DNA of 64,000 bases from Chryseobacterium sp. H1D6B (GTDB lineage: Bacteria; Bacteroidota; Bacteroidia; Flavobacteriales; Weeksellaceae). Shown one piece after another: positions 43,394 to 52,647 of the stretch; positions within the stretch are counted from its first letter, which is position 1; each line of letters starts with the position of its first letter. Both the position numbers and the translations under genes were made by a program. The DNA is taken from NCBI RefSeq assembly GCF_029892445.1, contig NZ_JARXVJ010000001.1:2666001-2730000 (forward strand), in the 5' to 3' direction. The notes under the pieces are model-generated. The model did no database searches and was not told the DNA's origin. It saw only the letters and a list, made by a program, of their open reading frames with translations.

Positions 43394-44167
43394 TTATTTC
43401 CTCTTCAATAACGGGTGGTTGGTTTCATTCCGTACCACTTCAAAGTGCGGAAGATCATCAAATAATTTAGATAAAGTAGGATAGCCGTAGGTTCTGGAGT
43501 CAAAACTCGGGTCAATCTTTCTGATATTGGTTCCGATAGTGGAAATAAACGCTACATCATTTTCATTGGCAGAAATTTCAAATGCCGTTAATATGGTCTC
43601 TTCATCTTCTGCAGATAAGAAACTTTGGTGTTGCAGTATTTTAGGAACTGGAATTTCTTTTTTAGCTCTCTCTTCAGTTCTGTTTTCTTTTTCTTTATGA
43701 TGCTCTGTCTTGGATTCCTTTTTGGTTCTTGGAGCAATGTTTTCTGTATAAGTAAATATATCGCATGATTTTACAAAAGCTTCCGGAGTCTTCTTTTCTC
43801 CGATACCCATTACAAAAAGACCTTCTTCACGGATTCTTTTTGCTAAACCGGTATAATCGCTGTCGCTGGAAACAATACAGAAACCTTCCACACTTTTTCC
43901 ATGAAGAATATCCATGGCATCAATGATCAGTGCGCCGTCTGTAGAGTTTTTACCGCTTGTATAAGAGAATTTCTGAATGGGGTTGATGGAATGAAGATTG
44001 ACAAGATCTTTCCAGGAATTCATGGCTTGGGAGGTTCAGTCGCCGTAGATTCTTCTGATAGTAGCTTTACCGTATTTAGAAACTTCTTCAATGGTTTCTT
44101 TTAACAATTTAGCCTGTGCATTATCACCATCAATGAGAATAGCGATATTAAATTTTTTGTCACTCAT
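43394..44167 (-). pseudogene. NYN-domain (LabA/DUF88-type) protein gene interrupted by UGA at codon 44
   Basis: From ATG at 44167 the frame encodes 257 residues apart from TGA at 44036-44038. The N-terminal half of the NYN nuclease fold (NIAILIDGDNAQAKLL, with Asp13 and Asp15) comes before the stop and the rest (CIVSSDSDYTGLAKRI) after it. The remainder of the frame, including a C-terminal OST-HTH/LOTUS-like region (about 175-255), is undamaged. The stop replaces what is most likely TGG (Trp) in IYGD-W-TSQAMNSW. An internal ATG at 44023 could only make a fragment lacking the catalytic front. NYN proteins act on RNA. The cause may be a recent mutation or a sequencing error. Confidence 0.8.
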
Positions 44168-44373
44168 ATTTTTATATTTAAAAGAAATAATAAGACTTAT
44201 AAGCCGGCCAGATTATTTTTTAATCTAATATACTTAAATTTTGCCGGATAAAAGAAAGAAATGAAAATATAGAGTTAAAGGCTTTAATTTGAAATCTGTA
44301 CCCTAAAATAATTATATTTCTGTATCTGTGTCTGTTGTGTTTTCTTCATTAATTTTGCTTAAAAATAAGGGGA

Positions 44374-44778
44374 ATGAAACAGGAGATCAAAAAAAGCAGC
44401 GAAATAAAATACAGCCACGTTTATCTTTCCGAATTAAAAGAGGTGGTAGAAATGTATAAAAAGACAAGAGCGGATCATTCTTACTCAAAGCAGCAGGATA
44501 TTTCAATGCCTCTCACAAAACATTTTGGACTGCCTTTAATTCAGGCTGTTCACAACAACAAAATAATAGGATTTGCTTCGGTGACTTTTAATGATGTGGA
44601 GGAGCTGGAAATTAACTGTTTTAAAACAGAAGATCATGAACTGCCTGAATTTGAAAAGGTTTTAAAAAAGAACGCTGAAAAAGCATTAGCTGCAATGTAT
44701 CATAATGATGAACAAAGAGCACTCAAATTAAAAGCATACATCCTCAGAATCGCTGACTGGCTCAATTGGTGTAATTAA
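44374..44778 (+). CDS. Hypothetical cytosolic protein, possibly acetyltransferase-like
   Basis: 134 residues, no signal peptide. A strand-turn segment (PLIQAVHNNKIIGFASVTF) recalls the central strands of GNAT acetyltransferases, but the acetyl-CoA loop is not evident. A candidate -7 element TAATTTTG lies at 44350-44357. It stands alone between the broken NYN gene and the MocR-type regulator. Confidence 0.6.
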   Translation: MKQEIKKSSEIKYSHVYLSELKEVVEMYKKTRADHSYSKQQDISMPLTKHFGLPLIQAVHNNKIIGFASVTFNDVEELEINCFKTEDHELPEFEKVLKKNAEKALAAMYHNDEQRALKLKAYILRIADWLNWCN

Positions 44779-44873
44779 ACGATTGAAATCAATAAGCCTT
44801 TGAATCTGAATTTTTATCAGACCTTTACCGCTCTGATTTTTGTAATTTAGTAAATCTCATAAAGAAAGGAAGT

Positions 44874-46289
44874 ATGAAAAAGGAAGTCTTATATCTTAAA
44901 ATTGCGAAAATAATAGAAGACCAGATCTCTACCGGAATTCTAAATCTTGGAGATAAACTTCCATCGATCCGAAGCGTTCAGAAGCTGTATAATGTCAGCA
45001 TTAATACAGTGAAACAGGCTTTTTTAGAGTTAGAGAACAGATCGCTGATAGAACCGAGAGCAAAATCCGGGTATTTCGTAAGCAAAACCTCACAGCGGAA
45101 AAGCTCGCTTCCTACGGTAGGGGAACTAAAATCCGTACCGTATGAGAAACCTCCTGAAGATCTTATTAGTAAAGTGTTTAACACGCTTACCAATAAAGAT
45201 ATCATTCAGTTTTCTTTAGGAGCAGCGGATAAAAAGATGCTGCCTATTGCAAAATTAAATAAAGGAATCACTAAAGTAATAAGGGATCTTGAGGACTGCG
45301 GAACAGGATATGAACCTGCACAGGGCAGTTTGAATTTAAGAAGAACCCTGGCAAAATGGTCGCTGGTTCTGGAGGGAAAACTTAATGAAGATGATTTTGT
45401 GACCACTTCGGGAACGATGAATGCTATTTTCAACTGCCTGTTTGCAGTGACCAAACCCGGAGATACAGTGGCTGTAGAAACGCCTGTCTATTTCGGAATT
45501 CTTCAGGTCATCAAATCGCTTGGGTTGAAAGTGATAGAAATTCCTTCACACCCGATAACAGGTGTAGATTTAGAAGCATTGAAAAAAGTACTTCCGAAGC
45601 TTGCCGCCTGCTGTTTTGTTACTAACTTCAGTAATCCGCTGGGAAGTCTGATGCCGGAAGAACATAAAATAGAGCTTGTGAAAATGCTTACCCATCATAA
45701 TATTCCGCTGATCGAGGATGACCTTTACGGAAATCTTTTTTTTGGAAAGGGAAGACCGAGACCGTGCAAATTCTTTGATGAAGCCGGAATCGTTATGTGG
45801 TGCGGGTCTGTTTCCAAAACGCTGGCGCCTGGATATAGAGTAGGCTGGGTAGCGCCCGGAAAATTTAAAGACAAGATCATCAGACAGAAATTACTCCACA
45901 CTATTTCTACTCCATCTTTGTATGAAGAAGTGATCGCCGATTTTATGGAGCACGGAAGATACGACCACCATCTGAGAGCATTCAGGAATAGACTATATGC
46001 GAACTGCCTTCAGTTTCAGCGGGCTGTAGAAGATTATTTTCCGGAAGGAACCAAAATATCACAGCCGCAGGGAGGATTTATGCTGTGGGTAGAGGTTGAT
46101 CAAAAAATTGATACCGCAGAACTCTATGATACTGCACTAAAAGAAAATATAAGCTTTGCCCCAGGAAGAATGTTTACCCAGCACAATCAGTACAACAATT
46201 GTATGAGATTGAATTATGCACTGGAATGGAATGAAAGAACAGAATCAGGCTTAAAAACATTAGGGAATATTATTAAAAAAGCGATGTGA
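44874..46289 (+). CDS. MocR-type regulator: GntR helix-turn-helix fused to a PLP aminotransferase domain
   Basis: 471 residues. A winged helix of GntR type (residues 1-75, GDKLPSIRSVQKLYNVSINT) is joined by a linker to a fold-type I aminotransferase (about 105-470). The PLP lysine is Lys315 in SVSKTLAPGYRVGW, with ETPVYFGILQ and NFSNPLGSLMP around the cofactor site. MocR proteins such as PdxR and GabR respond to PLP or amino compounds; the target here is unknown. No pyridoxal genes are adjacent. Confidence 0.92.
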   Translation: MKKEVLYLKIAKIIEDQISTGILNLGDKLPSIRSVQKLYNVSINTVKQAFLELENRSLIEPRAKSGYFVSKTSQRKSSLPTVGELKSVPYEKPPEDLISKVFNTLTNKDIIQFSLGAADKKMLPIAKLNKGITKVIRDLEDCGTGYEPAQGSLNLRRTLAKWSLVLEGKLNEDDFVTTSGTMNAIFNCLFAVTKPGDTVAVETPVYFGILQVIKSLGLKVIEIPSHPITGVDLEALKKVLPKLAACCFVTNFSNPLGSLMPEEHKIELVKMLTHHNIPLIEDDLYGNLFFGKGRPRPCKFFDEAGIVMWCGSVSKTLAPGYRVGWVAPGKFKDKIIRQKLLHTISTPSLYEEVIADFMEHGRYDHHLRAFRNRLYANCLQFQRAVEDYFPEGTKISQPQGGFMLWVEVDQKIDTAELYDTALKENISFAPGRMFTQHNQYNNCMRLNYALEWNERTESGLKTLGNIIKKAM

Positions 46290-46475
46290 TCCGGAAGCTG
46301 TTAAAACATAGACTTAAAAGATTTTATATGATTTTTCTAAGAATTATAACAGTAAAAAATTCTACATTTTGAAATTATTGTTTAAATAAATACAGTGTTA
46401 AATTTAGTATTTAAGTTATTGTTGCTTAGTTGTTTAATTTGTTTGTGTTTTTCTCTATTTTTTGATTTATATATT

Positions 46476-46483
46476 TATATTTG
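46476..46483 (+). promoter_or_regulatory. -7 promoter element of the small secreted peptide gene
   Basis: TATATTTG (TAnnTTTG), 40 bp before the ATG at 46523. A proper -33 TTG is not clear. Confidence 0.5.
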
Positions 46484-46522
46484 CTGTCGAATTTATAATT
46501 AACAATTCAAAAACAATCAAAT

Positions 46523-46729
46523 ATGAAAAAGAAATTTTTATTAACGGCTATGCTTTTAGTTTCAGTAATAGTATTTGCGAAAAATTGGATAATACATACT
46601 ACTTGTGGTGCAACAGGAACCCTTCAGACTTCAGATAATGTTACTGATGCTCAATTGATACAATATGTAAATGCTATAAATTATGATCTTTGCGGATCAA
46701 TACCAAAAGGCGTTTCTATTCAGCCTTAA
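46523..46729 (+). CDS. Small secreted peptide with two cysteines
   Basis: 68 residues with a signal peptide (about 1-19, ending VFAK). The mature part, about 48 residues, has two Cys (TTCGATG and YDLCGSI) likely paired in a disulfide. No family recognised. It has its own promoter and terminator and precedes a GLPGLI-family protein. Confidence 0.7.
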   Translation: MKKKFLLTAMLLVSVIVFAKNWIIHTTCGATGTLQTSDNVTDAQLIQYVNAINYDLCGSIPKGVSIQP

Positions 46730-46757
46730 TCATAAGATTTTAATTGCCTAAGATAAG

Positions 46758-46786
46758 AAGCGGAATAATTTAGTTCTGCTTTTTTA
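46758..46786 (+). terminator. Terminator after the small secreted peptide gene
   Basis: 8-bp stem AAGCGGAA (46758-46765) with TTCTGCTT (46774-46781), one G-T pair, then T run. Confidence 0.8.
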
Positions 46787-46804
46787 AATTTATTACGTTT
46801 TATA

Positions 46805-47569
46805 ATGAAAAAAATGGTTGCAGTTTTATTGTTATTGATATGCTGTTTTGAAGGTTTTTCTCAAAGTATTACAACTGATTTTGCAGCTGCATATGATGTT
46901 GAATATCCTATTTATAAAAAGAAGAATACTGAACAGTTTCTTTTATATATTAATAGTAAAGAGAATATTAGTTACTATAAAAGTACAAATCAATATGTTT
47001 TAGATTCTCTAAAAAAAGAGGGTAAAATATCTGGTTCAGATTTTATGGATGGTTCAAAATATGACACAGCTTTAAAGGAAGAAGTGTTAAGAAAGAATGA
47101 TAGCTTTACAGTATATGAAAAAATAGTTGATGCCAAAATAAAATATATTGAGCCTGAATCCTTAAAATGGACAATTCTTAAAGATACCAAAACATATTCA
47201 GGATATAAAACAAGAAAAGCTTTTACTTATGCTTATGGAAGAAAATGGATTGCTTGGTATGCTGAGGATTTACCTCTTAATTATGGACCCTATAAATTTT
47301 GTGGTCTGCCTGGACTTATCGTCAACATATATGATGAAAAAGCAGCATATTTTTTTACATTAAAAATATTTAAAAAGAAGATAAAACAAGTTCAGCTTCC
47401 AAAAGATAATACATATAAAAAAATTTCTAAAATAAAAGCAAAACAGATAAGCAGTAATTCTTTAACTGATATTAGTGGAATGGTATTTGACGACCCAAAT
47501 GAGAAAAGAAGAATGCAAAAAGTAATAGAAAAAATGGTGAGTGAGTCTCCAAGAATTGATATTGAATGA
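46805..47569 (+). CDS. GLPGLI-family secreted protein
   Basis: 254 residues with a signal peptide (about 1-20, ending GFSQ). The family signature FCGLPGLIVNIYDEK is clear near residue 166, preceded by an aromatic-rich segment (WIAWYAEDLPLNYGPYKF). GLPGLI proteins are common in Bacteroidota, often near TonB-linked receptors; their function is unknown. It is located 75 bp after the small peptide gene. Confidence 0.92.
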   Translation: MKKMVAVLLLLICCFEGFSQSITTDFAAAYDVEYPIYKKKNTEQFLLYINSKENISYYKSTNQYVLDSLKKEGKISGSDFMDGSKYDTALKEEVLRKNDSFTVYEKIVDAKIKYIEPESLKWTILKDTKTYSGYKTRKAFTYAYGRKWIAWYAEDLPLNYGPYKFCGLPGLIVNIYDEKAAYFFTLKIFKKKIKQVQLPKDNTYKKISKIKAKQISSNSLTDISGMVFDDPNEKRRMQKVIEKMVSESPRIDIE

Positions 47570-47641
47570 TTATACAATTTTTATAAATCATCTAAAATAA
47601 ATGCCCGCTATTGCAATGCCGGAGATTTTTAATTTATGTAC

Positions 47642-47676
47642 CAGTCTTTCTGTACGCTGTGCATACAGAAAGACTG
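47642..47676. terminator. Hairpin between convergent genes
   Basis: Perfect 13-bp inverted repeat CAGTCTTTCTGTA (47642-47654) with TACAGAAAGACTG (47664-47676), loop of 9. T runs are weak on both sides, so termination is likely but unproven. Confidence 0.6.
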
Positions 47677-47690
47677 ATTAAGAATTAAGT

Positions 47691-47939
47691 TTAAGATAAG
47701 TTTCTAGCTTTTTTCTCTTTTCTCAATTCATTCCAATTATTGAGATTGATCACTAAAATTGGAATCAGAGCCATGGGAACGGCTGTCAATGCACTAAAGC
47801 CTTTTTTAGATGTTAAAAAGATAATTGAAACGAGTAAAACAATTAAAACTCCTGTAAAAACAAGAATCAGTCCTTTTATTTGTTTTTCGCTTTTAATTAA
47901 TTGTTCGTCGGTGAGCTCAGCTAGTTTTTCGTTTTTCAT
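47691..47939 (-). CDS. Small two-helix membrane protein of unknown function
   Basis: 82 residues. Two membrane helices (about 23-43 and 50-67) lie between an acidic N-terminal helix (MKNEKLAELTDEQLIKSEKQ) and a basic tail. No family function known. It follows the S41 peptidase on the same strand after about 80 bp. Confidence 0.65.
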   Translation of the reverse strand: MKNEKLAELTDEQLIKSEKQIKGLILVFTGVLIVLLVSIIFLTSKKGFSALTAVPMALIPILVINLNNWNELRKEKKARNLS

Positions 47940-48016
47940 GGTATTTATTGCTTTTAAGATTCTTAATGGTTTCTATTAGAACTTTTTTAGGATTTATTTT
48001 TTCGGTGAAAAAGGGG

Positions 48017-48982
48017 TTACAGCTTATTAATTTTATTAATGTAATCACTTAACTCTTTACTGGAAACCTCAATGTCAGCAGGAATTCCTTTTCCAACTTC
48101 TTTATACTGATTTTTTTTACGGTCAACTAAAATTCCTGTAGTAATCACTAAGAAAGCATTGTCGGGTAATTTAAATTCTGAATTGTCGGAAGTTAATCCC
48201 TGAGTATTTGTTCCTACTATTTTTGCATTTTTCTGCCCTACAAAACTAGCAGCAATAAATTCGCCGGAGCTGGAAGTCATTTTACTTGTCAGGATATAGA
48301 TGGGCTTGTTTTTATTTTTTAAAGTAATATCAGGAATAGAAATGGTTGCTATATTACGTTTTCCAAAATAGATATTTGAATTTTTATAATTGAAGAAGTT
48401 AATTTCAGAAGCATTATCAATAGAACCTATTGTATTATCAGAATCTAAAAACGGATACACTGCTTTCAGCATAGGAGACAGCATGCCGCCGTCATTTTCG
48501 CGGACATCAATAATCCAGCATTTAGGGTTTTTCTTGTCAAGGTCTTTTACTTTTTTATAAAATACTGTTACGAATTCATCCCAGTCTTTTTGATTGAAAT
48601 TGGCAATAGCCGGTACAGTAATATAAGCCATTTTTTTATCGATCAGGCTGTCCTTTGGATAAGGAAATTCTTTGCCTGTTTCTTTATATCTTTTAAAATA
48701 TGCTTCTACAACTTCTGGCTCGTACAGTTTGGAATGCTGGTCCCCGAGTTTACCCAATACATTTCTAATTACCGGATAAGTTTCACGAATTGTTTTTTTT
48801 CCTTCGGTCTGTTTTAGAGCTTCTTTTCTTACTGCTGCCCAGTCGATGGTCTTTTTGTTGACAGAATTCTGCTCCATAATTGCAATTGCTTTTTCAACAT
48901 ACGATGCAGGAGTTTCCTGTGAAAAAAGAGAATTAGTGAAAAGCAACAGAAAAAATACGGAGAGTAGTAGAAACTTTTTCAT
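48017..48982 (-). CDS. S41-family serine peptidase (C-terminal processing type, no PDZ domain)
   Basis: 321 residues with a signal peptide (about 1-21, ending LFSQ). The tail-specific protease core is present: WIIDVRENDGG, and candidate nucleophile Ser238 in ILTSKMTSSSGEF. The PDZ domain usual in CtpA is missing. Many Bacteroidota carry such short versions, likely in the periplasm or outer membrane. Substrate unknown. Confidence 0.85.
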   Translation of the reverse strand: MKKFLLLSVFFLLLFTNSLFSQETPASYVEKAIAIMEQNSVNKKTIDWAAVRKEALKQTEGKKTIRETYPVIRNVLGKLGDQHSKLYEPEVVEAYFKRYKETGKEFPYPKDSLIDKKMAYITVPAIANFNQKDWDEFVTVFYKKVKDLDKKNPKCWIIDVRENDGGMLSPMLKAVYPFLDSDNTIGSIDNASEINFFNYKNSNIYFGKRNIATISIPDITLKNKNKPIYILTSKMTSSSGEFIAASFVGQKNAKIVGTNTQGLTSDNSEFKLPDNAFLVITTGILVDRKKNQYKEVGKGIPADIEVSSKELSDYINKINKL

Positions 48983-49114
48983 TTATTTTAAATATTGTTA
49001 TTTAATTTAATCATTTCGTAAAAATAAAATTATTTAAGGAATATACAGCCTATTTTTTATACGAAAACAGAGAATGTGTAAATTTTTGAAAATCAGTTAG
49101 ATATTGAACGAAAT

Positions 49115-49152
49115 AAACAAAGGGCTGAAAAATTAATTGCAGCCCTTTGTTT
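49115..49152 (-). terminator. Terminator of the GT14 gene
   Basis: Perfect 13-bp stem AAACAAAGGGCTG (49115-49127) with CAGCCCTTTGTTT (49140-49152), 12-nt loop, 48 bp after the stop codon on the minus strand. Confidence 0.85.
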
Positions 49153-49200
49153 TAAAAATATAGTGTGTGTGATATGACAGTTTATAAGTGAATATCAGTT

Positions 49201-50115
49201 TTAAACAGCAGTGAGTGCCGTAGTGTAGTAGTTTTCCATTTTATTAATGATATTTTCATCAACGTTATCGTCAAATTTACGGGCAAACAGGTTATTTCCT
49301 GTGTGTAAAAATACAGCATCTGTCATTGTGAAAGTTTTCGGGCGGAGCTTAATATCTCCATCCGGAATCCAGATAATGGCTCTTTTGTCGTCATCTATAA
49401 GCTGTCCGCTGTATGAAGTATTCATTAACACAGTCTGAAAGAAAGATTCATCAGCGATCAATGTATTTTTATAGTAGTTTTCAAACTTTTTCACTTCGAT
49501 ACTGTTGCAGATAAATGAGCAGCAGTCTCTCGTTAAGATCATCCACTGGCCGCCGATATAAGGAATAACATCTTTAAGATAGTTTCTTTTATAAGTTAAT
49601 GGGGATATTCTGTCTCCCAGTTCTTCAAAATGATTTTCTATCCGGTTCATTGTTTCCGGACGTTTGTTTTTTTGATTGGCAATTTTAATGTAGCTTTTGC
49701 CTTCGTTTTCCGTAAGAAACTCACGGATGATTTTTTGAGATTTTAGAGGATAATCCTGTCCGCTGAGATTAATGAAATAATCCCAATGTGCATTAATTTT
49801 TAAAAGGAAATGCATTCCGTCTAATTCGGCCTGCACCATGCTGTAACCGCCCCAGACTACGTTTTCACTTTCCTGTATGAAAACATTTGGGTAGCTTTCT
49901 AAAAATGAGCGGATTTCCTTGCCTATTTCCTTGTCTGCTTTTTTATCGATATGAATAAGATAGTAGTTATTCAGTTCATAAATAGCATTAAAAAGACGCT
50001 TAAATTGTTCCGGTAACCGGTGTACCAAAATCAGATAAGCAATATTGATACTTTTTGAAGACGATTCTTCTTCTGAAGCCGTGCTGTTTTTTAGGATTTT
50101 TAAATCACTTTCCAT
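49201..50115 (-). CDS. GT14-family glycosyltransferase (core-2/I-branching type)
   Basis: 304 residues. It shows the hallmarks of beta-1,6-N-acetylglucosaminyltransferase/xylosyltransferase-like proteins: AYLILVHRLPEQFKRLF at the front, YLIHIDKKAD, FINLSGQDYPLKS, and a late QLIDDDKRAIIW. No signal peptide. It likely adds sugar to a surface glycan. It is a lone gene with its own terminator. Confidence 0.9.
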   Translation of the reverse strand: MESDLKILKNSTASEEESSSKSINIAYLILVHRLPEQFKRLFNAIYELNNYYLIHIDKKADKEIGKEIRSFLESYPNVFIQESENVVWGGYSMVQAELDGMHFLLKINAHWDYFINLSGQDYPLKSQKIIREFLTENEGKSYIKIANQKNKRPETMNRIENHFEELGDRISPLTYKRNYLKDVIPYIGGQWMILTRDCCSFICNSIEVKKFENYYKNTLIADESFFQTVLMNTSYSGQLIDDDKRAIIWIPDGDIKLRPKTFTMTDAVFLHTGNNLFARKFDDNVDENIINKMENYYTTALTAV

Positions 50116-50251
50116 AAAATATATTATTTTAGTTCACGAGTAACGATACACTTCCATAATATAAAGCGAAACTTGAATTGTCTACAATGTACGCCTAATT
50201 AACTGATAAGTTCCTGTATTTTAGAATAGATCCAATTTATATTTTAATTGT

Positions 50252-50680
50252 TCATTTTTTCTCAACGAGTTCTTTGAGCTTTTGATTCATAGCCTCAAAT
50301 CCCATTTTAGTTTTGTCAAGATTGAGCAGATCAATAAGAAGCCCGCTGAATTTTTCACTTTGAATAAAGGTTGCAGTACCGTTTTTATGATCGATCAGTT
50401 CAAACATGTGCTCGCCGTCAAATAATCCTTTAAAAAGAAGTTTGCCGAGCCATCGGAGTTCTTTGTTTTCAATTCTTTCAAGTACCACAGGCCTAAAGGT
50501 CATGGGACTGCTGCTGGGCGGTTCTATTTTTACGGTGATAGTCATTCCTTTTTCGACGGTTCCTGATAATGAAGTGATAAAAGGATTCCAATTAGGGTAA
50601 TTCTCAAAATCTGTAAGAACAGCCCATATTTTTTCCGGTACGGCATGGATGGTAATTTGTGTTTTGATTTCTTTTGTCAT
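50252..50680 (-). CDS. SRPBCC-family (START-like) protein
   Basis: 142 residues from the ATG at 50680 (MTKEIKTQITIHAVPEKIWA); an upstream ATG at 50722 adds 14 unlikely residues. The typical front IWAVLTDFENYPNWNPFI and hydrophobic cavity pattern place it in the SRPBCC/polyketide cyclase-like group. Ligand unknown. Next to a Crp-type regulator gene on the same strand. Confidence 0.85.
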   Translation of the reverse strand: MTKEIKTQITIHAVPEKIWAVLTDFENYPNWNPFITSLSGTVEKGMTITVKIEPPSSSPMTFRPVVLERIENKELRWLGKLLFKGLFDGEHMFELIDHKNGTATFIQSEKFSGLLIDLLNLDKTKMGFEAMNQKLKELVEKK

Positions 50681-50767
50681 AACTGATATATTTAAGATAA
50701 GTCCTTCTTTTATCTTTAGCAAAGGTCTTTCTTAATTGGTATTTTCAGCTTGATAAAAATCAAGAAT

Positions 50768-51352
50768 TTAGAGAAGACGCTTTTTTCTTATTCTGCTGCA
50801 TGTTTCAGGAGTCATTCCAAGCATAGAAGCAATATACTGCAGCGGAACATGGTTAAACAATTCTTTATTATTTTCAAAAAAGGAATGGTACCTTTCCTCA
50901 GCGGTCATGGAAAGATGAGTAAAGATCCGGGATTCCAGAGTTGTAAAACACCGGACAATGAAGAGTTTTTCTAAAACTGACCATGCTGGAAGTAAATTTT
51001 CCAGGTTCTTATAATCATCTCTATAAATAGTGTAGATTTCACAATCTGTCAGCGCCTGGATTGTCCATCTTGCCGGATCTTCAAAAATAAAACTGGCCAG
51101 ATCAGTGATGAAATATCCTTTGGCAGAAATCCACTGTGTCACATCTTTCTTTTCAGTTTCAGTAAAAATTCTTAGAAACCCGGACTGCACAAAACTCAGC
51201 TTTTCACAGCGTTTTCCCTGCGTCAGAAAATAATCCCCTTTTTTTATGGTTTCCGGCTTAAATAAGGAAGTAATTGTTTTCAGGTCTTCCGGTTCCATTA
51301 TTCCAAAGTAAGACTGTATACTGCTCTCAAGCTCTGTCATTTGTTTTCGCAC
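50768..51352 (-). CDS. Crp/Fnr-family transcription regulator
   Basis: 194 residues. A cNMP-binding fold (about 20-125, KKGDYFLTQGKRCEKLSFVQSG) is followed by a helical linker and a short helix-turn-helix (YIASMLGMTPETCSRIRKKR). No Fe-S cysteines or cAMP-binding Arg/Ser are obvious, so the ligand is unknown, as with most Bacteroidota members. It may control the neighbouring SRPBCC gene. Confidence 0.88.
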   Translation of the reverse strand: MRKQMTELESSIQSYFGIMEPEDLKTITSLFKPETIKKGDYFLTQGKRCEKLSFVQSGFLRIFTETEKKDVTQWISAKGYFITDLASFIFEDPARWTIQALTDCEIYTIYRDDYKNLENLLPAWSVLEKLFIVRCFTTLESRIFTHLSMTAEERYHSFFENNKELFNHVPLQYIASMLGMTPETCSRIRKKRLL

Positions 51353-51416
51353 ATTTTATAGATTCAACCTCTTTCTAAACTCTAATATATTAATGTTTTG
51401 TGTTATTAAGCATAAA

Positions 51417-51445
51417 AAAGCAGGAAAGTTTACCCTTCCTGCTTT
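51417..51445 (-). terminator. Terminator of the 51.5-52.5 kb minus-strand pair
   Basis: 10-bp stem AAAGCAGGAA (51417-51426) with TTCCTGCTTT (51436-51445), 9-nt loop, followed on the minus strand by more T. Confidence 0.9.
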
Positions 51446-51462
51446 GATTTTAAAACAATATT

Positions 51463-52140
51463 TTATTTCTGTCTTTCCATTGGGATCTGTAAATTCGTCG
51501 GGCGGTTGGCTTCGGTATCAAACCCTCGTCCGTCAATATTTCTGGCCCCCCAGAACAGCATATCATGATGCAGATATATCAAGTCATATTCTTTGAAAAC
51601 CTGACCTTCAGCAAGACCGAACGGAACAAAACTTTTTTTGAATATACTCTGCGGAACATTCAGTTCCCAGTGAGAAAAACCATTGACAGCCATTTTATTG
51701 AGAATATCCAAAAATCCAGGATGCAGCGGGGTAACTTCATAAGCAGTATCAGCAGTGAAATCTACCTTTTGTGCACCATCTGCAATAGAATGCGCGCCTT
51801 TCCACTCTACATGGCCTTTGATGAGCATTTTCGCGAGAGCCAGTTTCCCGAAAGCATCTGCATAATTGATAATTTCTAATTCAAAAGTATCGTCTGCATT
51901 ATATTTAAAATGACGGCTTAAATAAAATGGTTTTAATGTACCGTCTTCATTTTTTAAAGCACTTGGACGTATTTCGGGGGCTATGCTTTTCCATTCGCCC
52001 TGTATACTTTGTTTCGTTTTTTCTAATGACATTGTATTCGTATTTTTTGAGGGTTTATTTTTTATTTGTGCATTGATATTTATTCCTATTGCTAGAAATA
52101 AGATAAATGCTGCTACTAATTTAGTTTTTTTCATCATCAT
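51463..52140 (-). CDS. Secreted protein of unknown function, APCDD1-like look
   Basis: 225 residues with a signal peptide (about 1-25, ending NINAQ). The mature protein has a GEWKSIAPEIRPS front and SRHFKYNADDTFELEI, a pattern reminiscent of APCDD1-type lipocalin-like beta barrels; this match is weak. It lies 33 bp downstream of the SnoaL-like gene and is probably in the same operon. Confidence 0.65.
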   Translation of the reverse strand: MMMKKTKLVAAFILFLAIGININAQIKNKPSKNTNTMSLEKTKQSIQGEWKSIAPEIRPSALKNEDGTLKPFYLSRHFKYNADDTFELEIINYADAFGKLALAKMLIKGHVEWKGAHSIADGAQKVDFTADTAYEVTPLHPGFLDILNKMAVNGFSHWELNVPQSIFKKSFVPFGLAEGQVFKEYDLIYLHHDMLFWGARNIDGRGFDTEANRPTNLQIPMERQK

Positions 52141-52173
52141 GTTTTAAAATAAATATGTTTTAAAAAATAGGAT

Positions 52174-52545
52174 TTAATTGATTGGAAACATGGGATTTCC
52201 GTTTGCTGTTTTATCAGCAGTGATCTCTTCCTGCATGACGTCCCAGTGTGCTGCTATTTTTCCATTTTCCACACGGAAAATATCTACAGCGATCATATTT
52301 TTTCCATTCCAGTCTTTATAACGGCCGTGGATCATCACAATATTTTCATTTTCAGTCACTGTTCCAGGCTCATAACTGAAGGTGATGCTTAAAGTGGGGA
52401 TAAATTGTTTCAAAACCTCTGTACCATTTGGCAGGTGCGGATTATGCTGTATATAATTTTTGCTGAAATATGTATCAAATGCTGTGATATCTCTGTTTAC
52501 AAATACATCAGTAATAGCAGTAAAAACTAATTCTTTATTGTTCAT
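52174..52545 (-). CDS. SnoaL/NTF2-like protein
   Basis: 123 residues in the cone-shaped NTF2-like fold: the front ITDVFVNRDITAFDTYFSKNYIQHNP and the late VAVDIFRVENGKIAAHWDVMQ motif (read from memory of the family) fit well. It may be an enzyme or a small-molecule binding protein. Divergent from an HxlR-type regulator, which likely controls it. Confidence 0.85.
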   Translation of the reverse strand: MNNKELVFTAITDVFVNRDITAFDTYFSKNYIQHNPHLPNGTEVLKQFIPTLSITFSYEPGTVTENENIVMIHGRYKDWNGKNMIAVDIFRVENGKIAAHWDVMQEEITADKTANGNPMFPIN

Positions 52546-52585
52546 TTTTTTTATCTTTTATTGTTTTTTAATAATGTAAAGTTGA

Positions 52586-52593
52586 TATATTTG
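52586..52593 (+). promoter_or_regulatory. Promoter of the HxlR-type gene
   Basis: -7 TATATTTG at 52586-52593 with a -33 TTG at 52561-52563, spacing 22, both inside the divergent 102-bp gap. Confidence 0.65.
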
Positions 52594-52647
52594 TCTGTAT
52601 TGAACAAGTAGTCAATATTTTTATTTATAGTACATTATTATAGACTA

